Of a DNA stretch of 64,000 bases, positions 49,889-64,000 are shown in pieces. A model generated the notes under the pieces. The model saw nothing but the letters and a program-made list of their open reading frames with translations. It had not been told where the DNA came from and made no database searches. The translations under genes were made by a program, and so were the position numbers. Every line of letters starts with the position of its first letter. Within the stretch, counting starts at the first letter, position 1. The stretch spans positions 64,546,668-64,610,667 of the forward strand of contig NC_021675.1 of the NCBI RefSeq assembly GCF_000247815.1. Reading direction: 5' to 3'. This DNA is from Ficedula albicollis. Its lineage: Eukaryota > Chordata > Aves > Passeriformes > Muscicapidae.

Positions 49889-51276
49889 GTGTATCTGCTC
49901 CCTAGATACACTTTTTCAGGGTAATTTTACCCCTCACATTTTTTACTCTATCCATAACTAATTTGTTTTCTATGCTGTTGTTTCCTATGTTTGCTCCTAA
50001 ACCTTGCCACCACCCCTCCTCCAATGATGCTGAGGACCTTCTTTGATGCTCCATGCTACATGAATTCTTGCCCTGGAGACCTAAAGGGCACTAGAAAAAA
50101 ATATTTCCTCATATCGTGTTTTGGGATTGCAGATTTTCAGATGTGGTGGCTCCACCACTGTAAGAAAGGTGAGTCTGGAATGAGGAGCACCTTGTTTGCA
50201 GAGGCAGCACTGGGAGGGAAGAACAGCACAGACTGAGGAGGAGTGGGGAGACCTCACAGAAATGCTGCCTGATGGCTGAAGGTGACACCAATACCTCAAA
50301 AGCAACTTGCACAGGTCAATGGCAGCGTCTGTAAGAAAACTCTGTTTCCTGTGCCTTCATCATCTCTGGGTCCAGGTCTGTAGGAGATGGCCAAGGTGTT
50401 ACAGCCAAGCAGAACAGAACATTCTCTAATAACTTTAAAAGTTGAGCCCTTTGACTCAAATACCTCTTTATCCTTTATGTCTTCCTATATCATCTGTAAA
50501 ACTGGAGGTCAGTGTGCAACAGCATCCACTCACAGGTGGGTTCGCTCTCTCTGTATCTTCAATAACAAAAATTTTAAAAAATAAATTCCCAGCACAGGCA
50601 CAGAAGCACCAGAACTAATTTTCCAACAGATGCAAGAGACTGTCAGCTAATGTAGGAAATTAAATGTTTAAGGAAATTATAGAATGAAAATACAAACTCT
50701 TGAACAGGAGCCAAAAAATACAAATTCCATCATTTATCAAAAAAAACCCTCCAAAATGGGCCTGAAACAGTGTGGGGAGAGCTGAATGAAAGGCTATATT
50801 CAGGCAGCAGCACTGTTTAGCTTACTTTTTGGACCTTTTCCCCTTATTGATGCTGTTGGGAGGCTCTCATTCCAAAACCTCTAATGCTGTCGTGTTCTGG
50901 GATGAGTTACTAAAAGCAACCATTCTTCCACATATGAAAACATTCAATTATTTGCATGTTCGGTGTCTTTAATGCCTCTTTTGTGCCTCTGTTTTTTGTG
51001 GGGGGAGGCAGATGAGGGATCTTGAGTTTCAGAAGTATTCTGATATAAACTTCCTCTGAGAGAGGGAAGGCAAAGAAGAAAAAGTCTTTGCAAGGCTGAA
51101 ATGGAGTTGAGGAGGGCTGGCTTTCTCAATTTACTTGAAGGGTCTGATGAAGGTGTTATTCAGGATTTGAGCAGTGCTGCCAGCACTGAAGGAAAGACTC
51201 AGCTCTAAAGCTGAAGCATTACCTAGAGTTCCTTGAGCCATGTGAGAAAAAATGCCCAATCTGAACCGTCTCAAAC
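49889..51276. other. Unannotated non-coding stretch
   Basis: No supported gene or repeat. Confidence 0.5.
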
Positions 51277-51369
51277 TGTGGCTGTAGTGGTACAATCCTG
51301 TGCACAGGACAGATGAAGGGCTCATGTGGCTGTAGTGGTACAATCCTGTGCACAGGGCAGATGAAAGCT
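51277..51369. repeat. Two-copy tandem duplication, 48-bp period
   Basis: Copy 1 begins 'tgtggctgtagtggtacaat' at 51277 and copy 2 at 51325, with one or two substitutions. The period is a multiple of three, so it leaves a chance minus-strand frame (51131-51841) open and gives it a 16-residue repeat. Confidence 0.93.
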
Positions 51370-52441
51370 GCTCCTCAAGCATCTCCATGGACAAAAGGGT
51401 GAGGGTATGCAGTGCTAGACATGCATTTTGGGACTGAAATCCTCCTGACAAGTCACAGCAGTCAAGTCCAAGCTTCTCTGTGGCCATCGTGGCTCTCTTT
51501 TGCATGGACTGGGAGGCGACAGGAAAGCTGGGGGCAGCTGGCCAGCCACAGCGTGTTACCAGCATCAGGAAATACTTTAAATGCTGTCCAACTGACCTGT
51601 GAGACTCACTGCTGCAGGGCATTACCAGCACTCTGGGAATGAACAGCTCATGGCTTGCTCCTGAGCACCCTGGAGGGCACTTAGTCTGGTGCTGGGGGCA
51701 TCCCACCCTTCTGTAAATGCAGGTTAGATCTTGGCTGAAACTGCTGCTGAGCTTTGCTGTGCAGAGGGCTGAGAGCTCACAAATGGCCCGTGGCCACAGC
51801 TCAGTGGAGAAGTGGTGATTCATTATGCCATGGTACTTCAACTCCTTGTGATTTTCTTCCCGTACACAACAAACCTAGCAGGAATCCAAAAGAGAATGGC
51901 TTGCACTTATGGCTAACAAGATTAGCTAGTCACAAGAGCCAGTATTAAACAAACAAAAAATAAGATGTTTGGACAAAATAAAGTTCCTCAGAGTTTCAAC
52001 CAGTGAATGGGGATTAGGAAGATGTTTCTCTGAAGTTCAGCTATTCCCAAACTCCTGAGGCATGCTACATCTCCTCCCAGAGATGGGCAGCACTGGCATG
52101 GGCAAGGCAGTGTCCTGCTTCCCCTCAGGCAGGCAGGGTCTGCAGGGCACAGCCAAACGAGAGTGCCCTGATGAATCCCATGCTGGCCCGTGATTCTCCA
52201 CAGTCCCTCTGCATCTCATTTTTGTCTGACCAGTGTTTGGTCCTGGAGCTCAGGATTCACCCAGCAATCCAGCATCCAGGACTCATTCATACAGCTCTGA
52301 GCTGCCCTGGTTTTCTCATTCCCTCTGACTTGCTTATTTTGCACTGCTTTTGTTGGAGCTTTTCTCATCAGTGAATAGAGGCCAGCTTTGCTTTCCTGGG
52401 ACAGCAGCACCATCTAGAGCCTCCTCCAACACGTGCAGTCC
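51370..52441. other. Unannotated non-coding stretch
   Basis: Holds the rest of a 236-codon minus-strand frame (51131-51841), which has no recognisable domain and no splice context that I can support. Nothing else noted. Confidence 0.5.
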
Positions 52442-52637
52442 CACCTTCCAGCCACAGCTGAGGAAAACAAGAGACAAAAGTAATGTGCAGGTGTTAGGGT
52501 GGAAAAGAGAATGTGGCAGACTGAACAGCCCCTCCTGCAGGAACACCTTCCAGCCACAGCTGAGGAAAACAAGAGACAAAAGTAATGTGCAGGTGTTAGG
52601 GTGGAAAAGAGAATGTGGCAGACTGAACAGCCCCTCC
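52442..52637. repeat. Two-copy tandem duplication, 102-bp period
   Basis: Copy 1 begins 'caccttccagccacagctga' at 52442 and copy 2 at 52544. I see no mismatch over about 93 bases, making this one of the youngest short duplications here. Confidence 0.95.
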
Positions 52638-53081
52638 GGGGCTAGTAAAGCTAATGTGCAGTCATATACAGCTGGGGTATTGCACTAAAAGCAGGGAGGT
52701 AGGCTTTGTACTGTTGGAGGCAAAAGGGGGGTGATTTGTAGCTGTAAACTCATTCTCAGGTAGCACTGTTATGCACTTGGAGAAAAAAGCTCTTCAGGGG
52801 TGTATGATCCTTGTTCACTGCTTCCATGATGTAAAACAACTTGGGCAGAGCTGTAAAAGCAGCAGGTGACAGAGCCAGGGCTGCAGCCTGTGGCCACTGC
52901 TCACAGTTTCCCAGCCAGCAGTGGGGTCATTGCTACTTTTCCAAAGGCAAACAAAGAGGGTCACTGACCCCAGTGTCCTACAAACACCCACCCAGCCCAC
53001 ATGGCACCTCCTCCAGGCACCTGGGCATGCAGTGGTGCTCTGCACTGCTTCCAAGGGCCACTTCAGGGGCCAAGTAATATC
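52638..53081. other. Unannotated non-coding stretch
   Basis: No supported feature. Confidence 0.5.
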
Positions 53082-53185
53082 CTGCAGCAGGACACGCTGG
53101 AAAATCACTGATATGCCAGTGGGAGAGAGACAGCTGCAGCAGGACACGCTGGAAAATCACTGATATGCCAGTGGGTGAGAGACCC
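53082..53185. repeat. Two-copy tandem duplication, 52-bp period
   Basis: Copy 1 begins 'ctgcagcaggacacgctgga' at 53082 and copy 2 at 53134; one internal substitution (ggagagag/ggtgagag). Confidence 0.94.
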
Positions 53186-53204
53186 AGAAACCCATGTCTC
53201 TGGG

Positions 53205-53277
53205 CCATGCACTTAGGAGTTGGGCTCGAGGATTCTTGTAGGTGCCTTCCAGCTCAGAATGTTCTGTGATTCTGTGA
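53205..53277 (+). mobile_element. CR1 3' tail fragment
   Basis: A short CR1 terminus: 'gggctcgaggattcttgtag', 'gtgccttccagctcagaatg', 'ttctgtgattctgtgaaatt'. Only the last 70 bp or so is recognisable. Confidence 0.7.
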
Positions 53278-54690
53278 AATTCAATAGGAAAGGATTTGTA
53301 AGGCAAAGCTCTGAGATAATGCTGGCAAGCAGAGCATGCCCCATGCTCACAGAGGAGAGCAAAAGTGAAAAAAGCCCTTCTTACCTCTATCTTCTGCACC
53401 GGGGGAAAACCCTCCCAAAATCCCTGGGCTGGCCTCTGAAGGACTCAGATGGACAGGGGACCCAGTACCCTAGACATGAGCGTGGGATAGTGTGTGCCTT
53501 CCCCAAAATGCTCTGGAAATGTCATTTCCTCAGATCTGGGTTAGCCAGACACCGAGGTTTGTACAGGAAAGGACAATCCTGAATGGCCCCAGTGCTAAAG
53601 CCACACTGAGGAGGTTACAGCAGCTGTGCACATCTGCACTGTGGTACACACAGAAATGTGGGAGGAAGAGCTGGGTGCATCAAAAAAAGAAAAAAAGGAA
53701 CAAACTGTCCTAACCTTGCCTCCCTGTTTTTGCAATAAATCTGTGTTTTGTTTTGTTGTTACAGGAGCCATGGAATAGTGAACACAAGGGAACAGACAGA
53801 TTTCTCCCTCTCCTCTGCAGAGAGCAGGACCTGCTGCACTGGCAGCAGCTGAGCCAGGCCCCACAGCATTCCTTAGACAGAGGTCCTGGAGAGCAGATTG
53901 CACCTTGTGGCTACGTCCATACAAGAATTCCAGGTGGGAAAATCCCCTGTCTACGGTCCCATGAGTGCCCCTGGCCTCCCACGAGATGCTGGGGCACAAA
54001 AAGCAGCGTGGGCCGGGAGCTGGTTTTCCAATAGGTAATGTGGGTGGAAACCTTTGCCCCTCCTGAGGAGCTGTTTTAATCACTTTAGGGAAGGTGGTTA
54101 TAAGCAGTAGGACACCCAGTTTTGGGTACCCAGGAGCAGCAACACACAAGTCCCAAAGGCACAACTGCAAAAGTTCCTGGCAGGAGGGAGCAGAGATTTC
54201 CCAGGAGATGCTGAAGTGCCAGGACCACGTGTCTTTGATCTTGTTCACTGCATCACCTCTGAGTAACAAGGGACTGTATGGGAATAAATCAGCATATTAA
54301 TGGGAATGCTAATTGCAGCTGAATGGACTAAAATGTACACGTTCCTTGAAATTATGAATTCTACAACGCAGTTTGAACTGCAATTGGAACAATTAATGAC
54401 AGTAACTACTATTTTAAAGATCAACCATCCTTTCAGTGGTTTTGATATTTAGGTTAAATTAAAAAGCCAGCTAACAGGACAGATCCCCATTTCAACATCA
54501 CAGCATGAATCAAACCACCTCACTTACAGTGCAGAGGCCACTCAAAGTAATTGAGGTCAGGATAAGGCCCAGCATGTGAAAGTGCACCTCTTTAACAAGA
54601 GGCAGAAATACATTTCTGTTCCCATTTCTCCTTGGCTGAACAACACTGCAGGGATGTGTAACTGGCATTTCAATGCCCATGTGCAGTGAC
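53278..54690. other. Unannotated non-coding stretch
   Basis: No supported gene; the 224-codon minus-strand frame at 53595-54269 shows no domain I recognise. Confidence 0.5.
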
Positions 54691-55208
<518 letters not shown>

Positions 55209-55221
55209 GGTGTGTGTGTGT

Positions 55222-58050
55222 GTATATGCTGATTTCTTACCACTCCTCCCTGTGCAGAGGAGTCATGATGTTTCCTGTTATCCCATTCCAATTTACCCAG
55301 CCCAGGATGGCTCCACAATGGGGTTTAAACATCTTTAGCTCTTGTCTTTTTAGGTGGCTTAATGAAGTCTAGAGGAACTGAAGCATTCCCTGACACAGAG
55401 TGACACATGGCCCTCAGCCTGGCCCTGCATCTGCCCCCACTGAAGCCACGAGTAAACCAGTGTCAAAGCCCTGGTGGGAGCCTGTCTCAGGAGGGGATGA
55501 TCTACAGGCACAGTTATGATGGTTAAATGTGTCTTACAGCACTCTTGAGGGCAAGAGGAGAGGTGAAAAACCAGGTTCTGGACCTTCCCCACCTGATTCC
55601 AAGGTCTGCTCATTTTCTGCCTCAATAAGCTCCCAGTGTCCTGCAGCAGTGAATTCCAAACACCACACCAGCACTTGTCACTCAGCCCACTGTTTTGTAT
55701 GAATTATTCCCAGGCTTTGCTTATCTAATGTAGCCTAGTTGTCCAATCTCCCTTCTCTTGGCAGGACATCCTCCTGCCAGGAGGTTTCCCTCCCCTTTAT
55801 TTTATTTAATTTCCATTCTCCAGAGTGATAGTGTACCCCACTGGAGACCACTCAAGCTATCTGAGTCTCCTCTGCATTATGCCAATGCATGATATCAGAA
55901 TCTGAGTAGTTCTTGAGCTAGAGATATTTCCAGTGGCACAGAAGATGTGATAGTTCTTGGAAATAATTTTAATTGATCTCTATTTCCTATTTTTCAATTG
56001 TCTTTCCATTAAACCTTCTGTAGGTCCCCAAAGCATCTCACTTGGGTCATCTTCAGCCTTTTGGCTGCCTGAGGTCTCAGTCCCAAGATCAGATGCTGAC
56101 CTCACTGGCACAGGGGCAGCATCCAAAGCTACTCTCAGTGACTTCTCCAGAATGCCACTGCTAAGAGGCTCCTCCAAATCCCTCCTTCCCCCATCCACAT
56201 ATGGCAGCTCCTTCATGGCTTTCTGTATTTCTCACAGACAGTTCAAACCTCCATCCACCCCAAAATGTTTTGCTGGAAATTAAGACATTTAGCCAATTTC
56301 CCCATTATAGCCTATTCTCATTTTTTTTTTCTGTGTCTTTGTTCAGGAGAAAGTGAATCTGTCTCAAGTGACAGCTCAAACCTGAGGCTGATTTAATTGT
56401 GGCAAAGCCCAGAGCTATTATAACATCTTAATCTGGAATATAGCTCTACTCCTAACAGAAAGGCTCAGAGACTAGGTCGTGGAATGCATACACTTCCTTC
56501 TGTACTGAGTTTGACTTATGGTGTGTTGTCATATAAAGAGCTGTTAAGTGGAGTGCTAATCTTCTTCTTTAAGGATGAGCTGTAATAACACTGGGATATG
56601 AAGAGGCTGCAGCACATGATCACCTACATCAGATCTCTGCAGGCTTTCTGCCCTGCAAGAGTGCCAGGGAAATTACAGCGCTGCTGATGTTAGTGTATGA
56701 AAACATATTGATTTCTGATGGCTCTGAATATCCTGATATTTCTGATTATCTATGCCTGCATATGAAAATTTGCCCTGCAGTCTCATGTTATACAGGTATA
56801 GGCAGAGACTGGCTTCGTTTCTCTTGCAGAAACCTTGTGGCTGGCTGAAACCTGCAGGTGGGACCAGAGAGTCTCCAATGCCCCAGGGACAGTGATCCTC
56901 AGTGACACTGGTGCAGGTACATGGCTCACAGCCCCACAGGGACACAAGAAGGGAAAGGCCAGAGGGTAATTAGTGCTGGGATGGCTCTGGATTTACCACC
57001 ACCACTCTAACCTCCTTCAAGAACTCCTTGTGGGGATGTTTCAGACAATTATGGAGGTCAGCCCTGCCTTACAGCATGGGGATGCAAAAACCAGCTTCAA
57101 GTCCCCCTCAGCCCTTCTGGGGGTTTGATCCATCCCATCCTAAAGAAGGATGCTGAGAAGGTTCAATCCCCCTCTGGAAATGCCTTCCCTCCCCAGTGAC
57201 CAGGCAAAAGGCAAGACAACAAACTCATGTCAAGCACATATCCCCACTTTTAAAGAGCTGCATCCATCAAGAGCAAACCCCCCTCATCCTCTGTGAGTGT
57301 GAAAGGACCCTCAAGGAGAGATGTCAGAGGAGGGGGAATATGCCAAATCCTCAGAGGGTTTTCAGGACCAGGAAGGGTGTCCAGCTGTAAGCCCCAGGCC
57401 CAGCAGTCCCCACATGGAATGGTGCACATCACTCTGGAGGTTAGCAGGTTTCTCCATGCTTCATCTTCACCATGGGCTGAAGAGCACCTGATTCTGAATA
57501 TCCCAATAAATAAAAACTTCAGCTGCTAAAAATAAATTAAGCAGAGGCACCTCACCCCTAACCAGAGCTCGCCCTGCCACAGGCACAGCTGGAGTGAGTG
57601 GCCAGTGGTTTAACTGGGCAAAATGCTGCAGAGTAAATACAAAAAGGGACACAAGTAAATAGTATGTTTTATAGTTGTTATAGTTACTCTGCTGAGGTGT
57701 TTTGATACCAGATTCAGGGGAAGAGGGTAGAAGTTCAATTCACTTAATAAGAACTGGCTCCAGTATAAATATCCTTTCAAGCTTTGTCAGCCACTGCTAT
57801 GAAAGGGGATGGCAGGGTGGGTAAACACACCAGCTCTTCAGTCTTGCATATTTGTGTTCAGTTTCACAGCCACACACTGATTCCAGCTCTCTCTAGATCA
57901 ACATGCCCTTGGTGTGGGGCTTTGCTCCTCAAGCTGCAAGCCCTGCAGTCAAGTGCGTGGGTGAGGTCCTCAGCTCCTGACAAAGAGCATAAGACATCAC
58001 AAGAGGGCAGAAATACTGAAAAAAATTTAAAAAGCACAGTAAGGGAGAAC
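55222..58050. other. Unannotated non-coding stretch
   Basis: About 2.8 kb without a supported gene or repeat. Confidence 0.5.
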
Positions 58051-58293
58051 ATTAAGATTGGAAAAGGCCCCTAAGACCATCAAGTCAAACCAGTACCTTG
58101 ACAGTGTCAAGTCCACCACTAAACCGTGCCCCCAAGTGCCACATCTACACATTTTTTGACACTTCCAGGGATGATGACTCCAACACTTCCCTAGGCAGCC
58201 CATTTCAATGCTTGACCACCCTTCTAGTGAAGATTTTTTTCTTAATACTGAGTCTAAATCTCCCCTAGCACAACTGGAGGCCATTTCAAACAC
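58051..58293 (-). mobile_element. CR1 LINE 3' region, antisense
   Basis: Antisense CR1: 'ggcccctaagaccatcaagt', 'accactaaaccgtgccccca', 'acttccagggatgatgactc', 'tcttaatactgagtctaaat', 'caactggaggccatttc'. It starts just left of the 4,167-bp duplication, whose left edge (58105) falls inside this CR1. Confidence 0.9.
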
Positions 58294-59927
58294 CAACATA
58301 TAAAAATATTGTCACATAAGCCTTTGCTTTTGAAGCTTTCCTCATGACTATTGACATTCCTGCAAGAGAAAACACCTCCTCAATACAAACAGGTTGACAT
58401 TTAATTTACTGCAAAAGCAGAGCTTTTAACCAATGGTACAATGCAGCATACAAAAAAAACTCAAAAGAGCTGAAGATCCTAAAAAAATTTAGCCAAGTTC
58501 AAGCCTACACAGCAAAGCACCATGAGATTTCAGTTCCATAGAAACCTTTACCAAAGAGGCATAGAAGCAAGTGCCTAAATTACAGCACAGGCCAGGAGAA
58601 ATATGACAAAAATATGTGAAAGTCACTGGAAACACACTGGGAGTTGGAGGGCTCGTTGGCTGCTCCCTAAGAAATGGCTTCTTGTGTTTTCAAACATGCT
58701 GAAGAAGCAGCCAAAGAAAACCTGTGGGTTTTCACAAAGAAAACCAATTGGAGTAAATGTCTCTCCTTGGTGCTCTCACACAAGAAGAATTTTGCATTTG
58801 ATGCTTTGAGATGACTTTTTCACACCAGGTGTGTCCTTCATCCTTCGGCTGGCAGAAGTCCAGCCAGGCTGCCCACATTGGAGAATGATGTCCCCAGGAA
58901 TGCAAAAGGTAAAGAGTCATTTGATGAACTCTGAGATTCCATCAAAGGGAAAAATGAAAAAAAATACATTTTTTTGGAGTTTGCTTTTTTTGTTGGGGCA
59001 TGGGGTTTTGTGTTTTTTGGTTTTTCTTCACTTGAAACCAAGGAATGGAGGACAGAATAGAGATTTCTGCTCCACAGCTGAGAACTTTGGCATCTGCATA
59101 CAAACCAGGAAACACAAATGCTTCCTGACTCGAGAGAGAGCTCTCTGTGGGACCCAGATTTTCAGGAGGAATTACTGCAGGCAAAAAACTAGACCTGCAA
59201 ACAGGAAGGCCATTAGAAATGTCCAGGGAGAGGATGTGATCAACAAACCCTGGAGCTGGCTGGGAATGGGGAAATCATCTATTGCAGGGCAGTGCAGGGA
59301 TGTAGAAAAGCAAAAATGTACTTACATTTTGGACACCAGAGCAGGGGGAAAGAGTTGTACTTTGTGTCCCCAGCCAGTCCTACTTGCCAGAAGTCAGGCA
59401 AGGAAAAAGCAGGTTTTGTGAGTCCTTGGAACCCTCCAGTAAATGGCAGCTGTTCGAGCAGGTCTCAAGGCGGGGTGGAACTAGACAGGATTAGAGGATT
59501 TTCCCCTCCAGTCCTCTCCCCTCCATGTAACAATGCTTTTACTCCAGGGCAGGGTAAGTCAGGGGAGAGGCTGTCCTGAACTGTGGCTCTGAAGATGTGC
59601 TGCCTCCCCCACGGAGCAGAGCAGGCTGAGCTGATGTCCCTGGCATCCCAGGCACTCAGACAAGAGCCTGCACCCTGAAGAAAAAGTCAGTGTGAAGCAC
59701 CTGAAGGCTGACAGCTCTCTGAACATATCCTCAGAGGTAAATCCCAAAGAGGTGTCACAGAGACTGTCTGCACCCAGCTAAGCCAGCCCTAAACTACTGA
59801 AACAGTGCTGAGCAAACAAGGACCAGAGTGGGGATGATGCCTTGGGGAGGAAATGCCTTGGGTTTTAGCTTTTATATTTTTCAGAATCTCTGCTGCTTAG
59901 TATGTAACTCTGAAACTTCATATTAGG
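58294..59927. other. Unannotated part of the duplication unit
   Basis: No supported gene. T-rich run at about 58985-59030. Nearly all of this interval is doubled at 62461-64000. Confidence 0.5.
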
Positions 59928-60295
59928 TGTTAGTAGTTCTCTTCACAGTAAAGTTAGACGAAACAATTCCTTCCCAGCCAGAGAATCAAGGACACCTGGT
60001 ACCCAAAAAGCAGAAACAATGGCAAGGGAAGGGGGCAAGCCTGGGGCTGAGACTTCATAATTTGGGGCTGTGGTTGGACAATGTGTGGATGAACCAAAAC
60101 TTATAAAATGTAAAATCTCGTGACCAGGATCCATCTTGGATGTTATTTGGGTGTAGCCCTCAGGCTCGCTCAAGGTGTTTCCTTTCAATAAATTTTCCCT
60201 CAGGCTCGCTCAAGGTGTTTTCTTTCAATAAATTTTATTCCTATTTTATTCCTTTTGCTCTGTCTAGTCTCTGTTCCAGGTCAGCCATTCCAGGC
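59928..60295 (+). mobile_element. Endogenous-retrovirus solo LTR with doubled poly(A) region
   Basis: LTR of another passerine family, starting near 'tgttagtagttctcttcaca' and ending near 'ccaggcaaca'. A TATA-like 'ttataaaatg' lies at 60101-60110. A region with polyadenylation signals follows, then 'gctctgtctagtctctgttc'. No internal genes adjoin it and no clean target-site duplication was found. Confidence 0.75.
60157..60236 (+). repeat. 40-bp tandem duplication of the LTR polyadenylation region
   Basis: Copy 1 begins 'ccctcaggctcgctcaaggt' at 60157 and copy 2 at 60197, one substitution. Each copy carries an aataaa signal (60187-60192 and 60227-60232). Confidence 0.93.
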
Positions 60296-60569
60296 AACAG
60301 GGAAAAGGCATAAGGACAGCACAGCGCTTGTGGCCTCAGGTGAGGGACAAACCCATGAATGGATCTTGTTCTTTGTCCTCATGGATGTGGATCCATCATA
60401 ACTCCTCACCATGCCAAACTCCAGCTGTGAGCCTGTCCTACACAGGCAGCCCAATGCCCCAGGAGCTTCTTCTCTGTCGTTGTACACTCTTCAAGTTTCT
60501 AGGGACATGGATGTACATAGTTCACATTTACACACTTTCCTGCACACTTTGAAGGCTACATATACAGTT

Positions 60570-60785
60570 ACAGTGGAGTCACACCTGCAGGGTGCGTGAG
60601 AGACGTGATGTTTAACAAAAATTTGTTTTTGAGGAGGTGTTGCCTTCTTGGACCAATGAGTCTTTTCTGTTTTGTTTTGCACGAGCTACCCTATACATAA
60701 GTGTAGTGTTTCTTTAGATAAAGCTCTCTTTTGCTTCTTACATGATGGACTGTGTTGCATTATCCTTTTTGCCACTCTTACAGCC
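60570..60785 (+). mobile_element. LTR fragment related to the LTR at 19.4-19.8 kb
   Basis: Shares 'gagagacgtgatgttt', 'aggtgttgccttcttggacc', 'aatgagtcttttctg' and 'gttttgttttgca' in order with the 19.5 kb LTR, but is more diverged. Its polyadenylation signal is degenerate (agataaag). The left half is missing. The 68-bp block doubled at 19.6 kb is single here. Confidence 0.72.
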
Positions 60786-62271
<1,486 letters not shown>

Positions 62272-62460
62272 TGTCAAGTCCACCACTAAACCGTGCCCCC
62301 AAGTGCCACATCTACACATTTTTTGACACTTCCAGGGATGATGACTCCAACACTTCCCTAGGCAGCCCATTTCAATGCTTGACCACCCTTCTAGTGAAGA
62401 TTTTTTTCTTAATACTGAGTCTAAATCTCCCCTAGCACAACTGGAGGCCATTTCAAACAC
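62272..62460 (-). mobile_element. Antisense CR1, truncated second copy
   Basis: Second copy of the CR1 at 58105-58293. Its first 50 or so bases (58051-58104 in the first copy) are missing because the poly-C run begins there. Confidence 0.88.
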
Positions 62461-64000
62461 CAACATATAAAAATATTGTCACATAAGCCTTTGCTTTTGA
62501 AGCTTTCCTCATGACTATTGACATTCCTGCAAGAGAAAACACCTCCTCAATACAAACAGGTTGACATTTAATTTACTGCAAAAGCAGAGCTTTTAACCAA
62601 TGGTACAATGCAGGATACAAAAAAAACTCAAAAGAGCTGAAGATCCTAAAAAAATTTAGCCAAGTTCAAGCCTACACAGCAAAGCACCATGAGATTTCAG
62701 TTCCATAGAAACCTTTACCAAAGAGGCATAGAAGCAAGTGCCTAAATTACAGCACAGGCCAGGAGAAATATGACAAAAATATGTGAAAGTCACTGGAAAC
62801 ACACTGGGAGTTGGAGGGCTCGTTGGCTGCTCCCTAAGAAATGGCTTCTTGTGTTTTCAAACATGCTGAAGAAGCAGCCAAAGAAAACCTGTGGGTTTTC
62901 ACAAAGAAAACCAATTGGAGTAAATGTCTCTCCTTGGTGCTCTCACACAAGAAGAATTTTGCATTTGATGCTTTGAGATGACTTTTTCACACCAGGTGTG
63001 TCCTTCATCCTTCGGCTGGCAGAAGTCCAGCCAGGCTGCCCACATTGGAGAATGATGTCCCCAGGAATGCAAAAGGTAAAGAGTCATTTGATGAACTCTG
63101 AGATTCCATCAAAGGGAAAAATGAAAAAAAATACATTTTTTTGGAGTTTGCTTTTTTTGTTGGGGCATGGGGTTTTGTGTTTTTTGGTTTTTCTTCACTT
63201 GAAACCAAGGAATGGAGGACAGAATAGAGATTTCTGCTCCACAGCTGAGAACTTTGGCATCTGCATACAAACCAGGAAACACAAATGCTTCCTGACTCGA
63301 GAGAGAGCTCTCTGTGGGACCCAGATTTTCAGGAGGAATTACTGCAGGCAAAAAACTAGACCTGCAAACAGGAAGGCCATTAGAAATGTCCAGGGAGAGG
63401 ATGTGATCAACAAACCCTGGAGCTGGCTGGGAATGGGGAAATCATCTATTGCAGGGCAGTGCAGGGATGTAGAAAAGCAAAAATGTACTTACATTTTGGA
63501 CACCAGAGCAGGGGGAAAGAGTTGTACTTTGTGTCCCCAGCCAGTCCTACTTGCCAGAAGTCAGGCAAGGAAAAAGCAGGTTTTGTGAGTCCTTGGAACC
63601 CTCCAGTAAATGGCAGCTGTTCGAGCAGGTCTCAAGGCGGGGTGGAACTAGACAGGATTAGAGGATTTTCCCCTCCAGTCCTCTCCCCTCCATGTAACAA
63701 TGCTTTTACTCCAGGGCAGGGTAAGTCAGGGGAGAGGCTGTCCTGAACTGTGGCTCTGAAGATGTGCTGCCTCCCCCACGGAGCAGAGCAGGCTGAGCTG
63801 ATGTCCCTGGCATCCCAGGCACTCAGACAAGAGCCTGCACCCTGAAGAAAAAGTCAGTGTGAAGCACCTGAAGGCTGACAGCTCTCTGAACATATCCTCA
63901 GAGGTAAATCCCAAAGAGGTGTCACAGAGACTGTCTGCACCCAGCTAAGCCAGCCCTAAACTACTGAAACAGTGCTGAGCAAACAAGGACCAGAGTGGGG
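62272..64000. repeat. 4,167-bp duplication unit, copy 2 (runs off window)
   Basis: Matches 58105-59833 with one visible difference. It contains the truncated antisense CR1 (to about 62460) and then unannotated sequence. It continues past the window end, so its true length and whether more copies follow are unknown. Confidence 0.95.

Noticed and set aside
51131..51841. 236-codon minus-strand frame, the longest one not made of simple repeats alone except that at 589-1314
   Set aside because: No recognisable domain; its internal 16-residue repeat comes from the 48-bp DNA duplication, and residue composition looks random.
58831..59421. 196-codon frame present twice (also 62998-63588)
   Set aside because: Its repetition is explained by the 4,167-bp DNA duplication; near-identity of non-coding flanks means it gives no evidence of selection on a protein.

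Overview
The window looks like non-coding nuclear DNA from a bird, most probably a songbird. The evidence is the repeat content: 3' ends of CR1 LINEs in both orientations, several with the terminal (ATTCTGTG)n-like tail, plus solo LTRs of endogenous-retrovirus families that I recognise from passerine genomes. I found no protein-coding gene, rRNA, tRNA or CRISPR array. The longest open frames are translations of homopolymer or triplet repeats. The rest are chance frames without a recognisable domain, and several are simply doubled by the tandem duplications. The window is best read as intergenic or deep intronic.

Layout. 1-11.7 kb: a CR1 end, five two-copy short tandem duplications and a minus-strand LTR. 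11.7-16.3 kb: an 83-bp duplication abutting a 1,592-bp tandem duplication that carries a CpG-rich block, then a CR1 end interrupted by a solo LTR with a 5-bp target-site duplication; the LTR interior is an 872-bp pure poly-C run. 16.3-29.2 kb: a plus-strand LTR at 19.4-19.8 kb, a small CpG-rich block with a consensus splice donor at 20.1-20.3 kb, and AT-rich hairpins at 22.8-23.0 kb. 29.2-29.8 kb: a (TTC)n tract of about 185 pure triplets. 33.7-38.7 kb: two nearly identical CR1-containing segments, a third CR1 and a (CTATTTTT)n octamer array. 42.2-46.2 kb: a 1,987-bp tandem duplication. 47.8-55.2 kb: several short duplications, a CR1 tail and a doubled (GATA)n locus. 58.1-64.0 kb: a 4,167-bp duplication unit containing an antisense CR1, two LTRs and a 1,175-bp poly-C run at the copy junction; the second copy runs off the window.

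The main signal is structural. About 20 two-copy tandem duplications, with units from 23 bp to 4.2 kb, occur in 64 kb. The short ones range from no mismatch to about four per unit, so they seem to have arisen at different times. The three large ones are almost identical copy to copy, and two of them lie beside the poly-C runs. Those may be very recent duplications, haplotype copies wrongly kept in tandem, or assembly errors at unreadable sequence. The sequence alone cannot decide between these.
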